This document shows positions 31,042 to 34,585 of a stretch of 34,585 nt of DNA, in pieces (position 1 is the first letter of the stretch; each line of letters starts with the position of its first letter). The stretch comes from Marseilla massiliensis (GTDB taxonomy: Bacteria > Bacteroidota > Bacteroidia > Bacteroidales > Bacteroidaceae): positions 1 to 34,585 of the forward strand of contig NZ_JACJJG010000025.1 in assembly GCF_016899855.1 (NCBI RefSeq). Direction: 5' to 3'. The position numbers were made by a program, and so were the translations under genes. Below the pieces are notes generated by a model. The model had not been told where the DNA came from, did not search any database, and saw only the letters and a program-made list of their open reading frames with translations.

Positions 31042-32108
31042 TGGCACTAAAAAGCTCCGACATATATTATAAACGCATACTGCTGCCGCTTTTACTACTG
31101 TTCATGACAATAGGTAAAGCTCCTATTGCCGCAAGTAATAATCCAGGTAGCAACGGCATTTGTATGCCAAGCGCACTAAACGGGAATGAGGAAAACAACG
31201 TTATTCCTCCTAACGACTCGGTAACCGTCAGGTTTAAAGTAGCTGGTTTCAAGGTTTTACCTAACGATGTAAGCGCTTTTATAACTCCTGTGAAAGATTT
31301 AAACGACGAGGCTTGCGCTTTGGTAAAAGTCGTTGCTTCACATGATTTTGCTTTTTCGTCACCATTGGGAATAGTCAAACGTAAAGACAAAGTTGGCGAG
31401 ATTTGGCTTTACATGCCACGGGGCACGAGACAAATAACAATCAAGCACCCCCAATGGGGCGTACTGAGAAACTACAGATTACCGTACCCTCTTGAAAGCC
31501 ACGTAACATACGAGATGGCAATAAGCGAGCCTGAACCGTCAACCGTACTTGAACGTGACACAATAATATTGACCAAAACAATCATCGATACCGTTGCCGT
31601 AAAGAAAACAAAACCTCGATTACCATTAGCAATACATACACTCTTCACTGCCTCTCTATACGAAAACGGTCCGTCATGGGGCCTTATGGTTGCCATTATG
31701 CGACGTCATGGTATATTCGTGCACGCAACAACCGACTTCAAATCAACTGGTGACACCCGTATGACATGCGATGAAGCCGGATATATCACCGATAGAGGCA
31801 CAATACCTTACTACACAGGGGAGACCCGCCACTCCAATTGGGCGGTAACAGCAGGCGCCATACACAAGATATGGCGCACGCTTTGTCTTTTTGAAGGGGT
31901 CGGTTACGGCAAAAGCAACACTACGTGGCAACTTGCCGACAGCGAAGGCGGTGGTTATGCTTTCAACAAAGACCTTAGCCACAAAGGGGTGGCAGGAGAA
32001 ATAGGTCTGATGGTATCATTCGCGAAAATAAGCATTTCCGCGTCAGCGATGACTATCGCCGGCAAAATGTGGCAAGGCTGCATCGGCGTCGGAATAAAAA
32101 TAAGATAA
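31041..32108 (+). CDS. PEGA-like domain protein with a predicted outer-membrane beta-barrel end
   Basis: A 355-aa exported protein. The N-terminal hydrophobic stretch (ILLPLLLLFMTIGKAPIAAS) is a signal peptide. Residues about 60-165 show the pattern PVKDLNDEACALVKVV...GEIWLYMPRGTRQITIKHPQWGVL, which resembles the PEGA-like domain used in Bacteroidetes surface proteins. The C-terminal 150 residues alternate amphipathic strands (SWGLMVAIMRRHGIFVHATTDF ... HKIWRTLCLFEGVGYGKS ... GLMVSFAKISISASAM) like a small outer-membrane barrel ending GVGIKIR. The ATG overlaps the preceding stop. Together with the membrane-anchored WG/NTF2 protein and fimbrillin 2 it could span the envelope; that is inference. 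Confidence 0.65.
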   Translation: MALKSSDIYYKRILLPLLLLFMTIGKAPIAASNNPGSNGICMPSALNGNEENNVIPPNDSVTVRFKVAGFKVLPNDVSAFITPVKDLNDEACALVKVVASHDFAFSSPLGIVKRKDKVGEIWLYMPRGTRQITIKHPQWGVLRNYRLPYPLESHVTYEMAISEPEPSTVLERDTIILTKTIIDTVAVKKTKPRLPLAIHTLFTASLYENGPSWGLMVAIMRRHGIFVHATTDFKSTGDTRMTCDEAGYITDRGTIPYYTGETRHSNWAVTAGAIHKIWRTLCLFEGVGYGKSNTTWQLADSEGGGYAFNKDLSHKGVAGEIGLMVSFAKISISASAMTIAGKMWQGCIGVGIKIR

Positions 32109-32159
32109 GCCCCAGAAACATGAAAGGGGTATATATTACCTGACGAATTTTTCACCCAC

Positions 32160-33776
32160 ATGAAATATAATCCAATACTAATAATCACGGCCATCATGTT
32201 AACCGCATGCAGCGACGAGATTGTTCCTGGCAATATCGAGCCACTACTTTCGGTCGCCGAGGCAACTGATATAACACGAACGGAAGCGACATTGGCCGGA
32301 ACAGTGGTTCTTAAAGGAAACACCCCAATGCCTGAATTGCATTTCATATATGGTGAAACGGAAGACATGAATAATGAAACGGCAGCAACAGCCGACTCTG
32401 ACAACAACGTATCAATACGCATTTCAGGCTTGACACCGGGCACTCTTTATAATTACTGCCTTACAGGGACAAACGGTAGGGTTACGATATACAGCAATAC
32501 CATGACATTCACGACGCAACACAGCAACAGGCCTGTATTGAGCGCACTGACAATATTGAGCCACGGACCAACCAGCGCAATAGTAAGCTACGAAATAACG
32601 GACGACGGTGGAGAAGATATTACCGAAACCGGATGTTACGTAACGAATACATCAACAGGCGAGACAACAAAGATGGAAACAACGTCCAACGACACTAACA
32701 GCACTTACAGAATGCGCCTTGGCGGATTGGAGCAAAACACCGAATACGAATTCACTGCCTTCGCCTCAAACAAGGAAGGCGAGACAAAAGGTGAACCGCT
32801 GCAGTTCAAGACAAGTAATGCCATAATTTTACAAGAAGCAGGTGAACTGGACGAACTGGTAGGTGACGACATTTACGAATACTCTACGCTGTCGATAGAC
32901 GGGCAAATCAACGGTGACGACATACGCTGCCTGAGAGAGATGATGGGAAGAGACATCAACGGAGACACAACACCAGGACAACTTACAGACGTCAACCTGG
33001 CCGATGCAAGCATTGTAGAAGGTGGTGGCAGCTACGGTTCGTCACGCTATACAGAAAACAACGTCATAAGTTACGGGATGTTTGCCGACTGTACGGACCT
33101 TACAAACATAGTCCTTCCCGACAATACGACGGCGATAGAGAATGAGGCTTTCAGCAACTGTACATCCTTAAAGCAGCTTACGATTCCCGCGTCCGTATCA
33201 AGCGTGACGCCGTCGTCAGGCTGTATGTCGCTCATGGAGATAAACGTTTCCGCGGCAAACATAAATTACACGAGCGTGGAAGGAGTGCTGTTCTCTGCCG
33301 ACGGACAGCAGCTCACATGGTTCCCCATCGGCAAAGACGGCGACTATACACTACCTTCAACGGTTACAGAAATTGGCGATTACGCTTTCAGGGACTGCAA
33401 CATAACACATTTCACGCTACCCGACAACCTCACGGAAATAGGACAAGCCGTATTCTACGGCAGCAAGGTGGAGGAAGTGGACATGCCCGACAAACTCCGG
33501 CTGATTCCTACCGGCACGTTCCAGAACTGTTCGCAACTTAAAACTATAAGGCTGGGCAGCGCAACAGAACTCATCTCCGACTACGCATTTGACGGCTGTC
33601 CGCTGCTCGATATGTACATAGACGCGAAATACCCACCGGTGTGTAATCCGGAGGCTTTCACCAATTCTGCCTCCGACATGTTCTCGACATGCGTACTGCA
33701 CGTACCCGCAGGCCGCAAGACGGCATACAGATACGACGCCGACTGGGGACAATTCAAAAACATAACAGAACAATAG
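32160..33776 (+). CDS. FN3 and BspA-type LRR surface lipoprotein
   Basis: A 538-aa lipoprotein with lipobox LTAC (C17) followed by SDEI. Two fibronectin-III-like modules follow, about residues 30-120 (ATLAGTVVLKGNTPMPELHFIYGET ... GLTPGTLYNYCLTGTN) and about 125-220 (SAIVSYEITDDGGEDITETGCYV ... GLEQNTEYEFTAFASN). The second half (about 240-535) has a dockerin-like DINGD stretch and then BspA-type leucine-rich repeats (NNVISYGMFADCTDLTNIVLPDNTTAIENEAFSNCTSL), ending with the usual LHVPAGRKTAYR cap. Such proteins mediate adhesion to host proteins or other bacteria. It lies 51 nt after the barrel gene and 34 nt before the next gene, so it probably belongs to the same transcript. Confidence 0.82.
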   Translation: MKYNPILIITAIMLTACSDEIVPGNIEPLLSVAEATDITRTEATLAGTVVLKGNTPMPELHFIYGETEDMNNETAATADSDNNVSIRISGLTPGTLYNYCLTGTNGRVTIYSNTMTFTTQHSNRPVLSALTILSHGPTSAIVSYEITDDGGEDITETGCYVTNTSTGETTKMETTSNDTNSTYRMRLGGLEQNTEYEFTAFASNKEGETKGEPLQFKTSNAIILQEAGELDELVGDDIYEYSTLSIDGQINGDDIRCLREMMGRDINGDTTPGQLTDVNLADASIVEGGGSYGSSRYTENNVISYGMFADCTDLTNIVLPDNTTAIENEAFSNCTSLKQLTIPASVSSVTPSSGCMSLMEINVSAANINYTSVEGVLFSADGQQLTWFPIGKDGDYTLPSTVTEIGDYAFRDCNITHFTLPDNLTEIGQAVFYGSKVEEVDMPDKLRLIPTGTFQNCSQLKTIRLGSATELISDYAFDGCPLLDMYIDAKYPPVCNPEAFTNSASDMFSTCVLHVPAGRKTAYRYDADWGQFKNITEQ

Positions 33777-33810
33777 GCGTAGAAGTAAAACCACACAACA
33801 ACATATACAC

Positions 33811-34377
33811 ATGAACTCCGCAGAAATAGAAGAACTGAAAACTCTTGTAGAACAACAATACGGCAAGGTGCTGGGCACAACCACAGACTTCGAGGAATTC
33901 TCGTTGTACGCCGGCAGAAAGACTGGCACACGCGTATCGCCGTCTACGCTAAAACGTATCTGGGGCTACGTCAGCGACAAGCATAAGCCGCGCACGTTCA
34001 CGCTTGACGTGCTTGCCCAGTGCATAGGGCACGACAACTTCGCGGCTTTCGTAGCGTGGCTGAAGACCAGTACAAGGTATAACTCGTCATTCTTCAGCGC
34101 CAACCAACTGATAAGCAACGAGCTGCACGCCGGCTCATCGGTGGAGATAGGCTGGAGCCCAAACCGCCTGGTACACCTCGACTACTTGGGCAACAGCCTG
34201 TACAAGGTGACCGAATCAGCCAACAGCAAAATGCAGCCTGGCGACGTATTCATGACGGGCTGCTTCATCAAGGGACAGCCTCTGTACTTACCCTACATCG
34301 AGCGGAACGGCCAACGCACGCCCCCATTCGTGGCGGGACGCAACGGAGGACTGACGATAATCAACCGGATAAAATGA
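33811..34377 (+). CDS. Small cytoplasmic protein with a putative DNA-binding N-terminus
   Basis: A 188-aa protein with no signal peptide. The first 90 residues contain FEEFSLYAGRKTG..VSPSTLKRIWGYVSDKHKPRTFTLDVLAQCIGHDNFAAFVAWLK, a pattern I know from Bacteroidetes proteins thought to be DNA-binding: a variant helix-turn-helix in which a SxxTLxRxWGY helix is followed by a second TLDxLAxxxGxxxF helix pair. The C-terminal half (about 95-188) is beta-rich (SSVEIGWSPNRLVHLDYLG, GDVFMTGCFIKGQPLYLP) and may bind a ligand. It follows the FN3-LRR lipoprotein by 34 nt, so it may report on or regulate the surface locus. Regulatory function is inferred. Confidence 0.68.
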   Translation: MNSAEIEELKTLVEQQYGKVLGTTTDFEEFSLYAGRKTGTRVSPSTLKRIWGYVSDKHKPRTFTLDVLAQCIGHDNFAAFVAWLKTSTRYNSSFFSANQLISNELHAGSSVEIGWSPNRLVHLDYLGNSLYKVTESANSKMQPGDVFMTGCFIKGQPLYLPYIERNGQRTPPFVAGRNGGLTIINRIK

Positions 34378-34548
34378 AGGGTGAAAAGTTAAAAGTGAAG
34401 AATCCATATGTAAACAAGGCCTTTGTCTTAATTCCTTAACCGCTATAATACCTTTACTCTTAAGAAGTGAAGAGTGAAAACAAACAACAATGACAGCTTG
34501 TTCAAGTAATGGATTCTCCACTTTTCACTCTTCATTCTTCACTTTTAA
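34378..34548. repeat. Word-repeat array with imperfect inverted arms after the putative regulator
   Basis: The left part (AGGGTGAAAAGTTAAAAGTG, then AAGAATCCAT) and the right part (ATGGATTCTCC, ACTTTTCACTCTTC, ATTCTTCACTTTT) are imperfect reverse complements made of AGTGAAGA-type words; a third block GAAGTGAAGAGTGAAAAC lies near 34464-34481. The words match those inside mfd at 16782-16816. Confidence 0.7.
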
Positions 34549-34558
34549 ATCAATCTAT

Positions 34559-34585
34559 ATGGACTCATCCGAATACACAGAGGAT
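34559..34585 (+). CDS. Possible start of a further gene, cut by the window edge
   Basis: An ATG at 34559 opens a frame of nine codons (MDSSEYTED) that remains open to the last base. Its spacing after the word-repeat array resembles other gene starts here. Far too short for identification, and it may not be a gene. Confidence 0.3.

Overview
The window looks like a chromosomal segment from a member of the Bacteroidales, most likely Prevotellaceae. The evidence is Bacteroidetes-type promoters (TTTG, 19-20 nt, TAnnTTTG) ahead of genes without clear Shine-Dalgarno sites, many short SPII lipoproteins with acidic residues just after the lipidated cysteine, a TonB-dependent receptor, fimbrillin-fold proteins, BspA-type leucine-rich repeats, a BACON domain and a type B L31 protein. 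By eye the GC content is near 48-50 percent, with AT-richer islands inside some surface-protein genes. I did not identify the species. No rRNA, tRNA, integrase, transposase or CRISPR array was recognised.

Left part (1-11.7 kb): a minus-strand unit carries a secreted EEP-family nuclease/phosphatase, a UDG-superfamily DNA glycosylase and uridine kinase. Diverging from it is a plus-strand operon of a TonB-dependent receptor and two surface lipoproteins (DUF5689-like, and a tandem DUF6359/OB-like protein with a C-terminal jelly-roll). A small pair follows (63-aa protein plus a VapD-family Cas2-like RNase), then rpmE2, a secreted NUC-type nuclease lipoprotein and a sodium:solute symporter. Taken together this reads as a neighbourhood for capturing and using extracellular nucleic acid, which is an inference.

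Middle part (11.7-24 kb): thioredoxin reductase and a Cys-type glutathione peroxidase, a small acidic/aromatic lipoprotein, the repair-coupling factor Mfd with an extra in-frame segment, a metallo-beta-lactamase-fold lipoprotein, an HTH protein, and a divergent 2-aminoethylphosphonate catabolic operon (DUF5690/MFS-like transporter, phnX, phnW).

Right part (24-34.6 kb): a surface-protein locus on the plus strand. It encodes a fimbrillin-like lipoprotein, an 1156-aa fusion of fimbrillin domain, BspA-type LRRs, BACON and M64 metallopeptidase, a second fimbrillin-like lipoprotein tightly coupled to a WG/NTF2-like membrane-anchored protein and to a PEGA-like/outer-membrane-barrel protein, an FN3-LRR lipoprotein, and a small putative DNA-binding protein. 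The start of a further ORF may lie at the right edge.

Two families of non-coding structure stand out. One is a set of five intergenic elements, each built of four degenerate copies of a GGCCGTCTTTT-like core at a 22 +/- 1 nt period, in which neighbouring units form hairpins, often with a 7-nt loop. The other is a set of long inverted repeats (35-42 bp arms in the best cases, one perfect over 42 bp) assembled from short locus-specific words such as AGTTAAGG or GGTGAGAA. They sit at gene ends, overlap stop codons, and a related word array lies in frame inside mfd.
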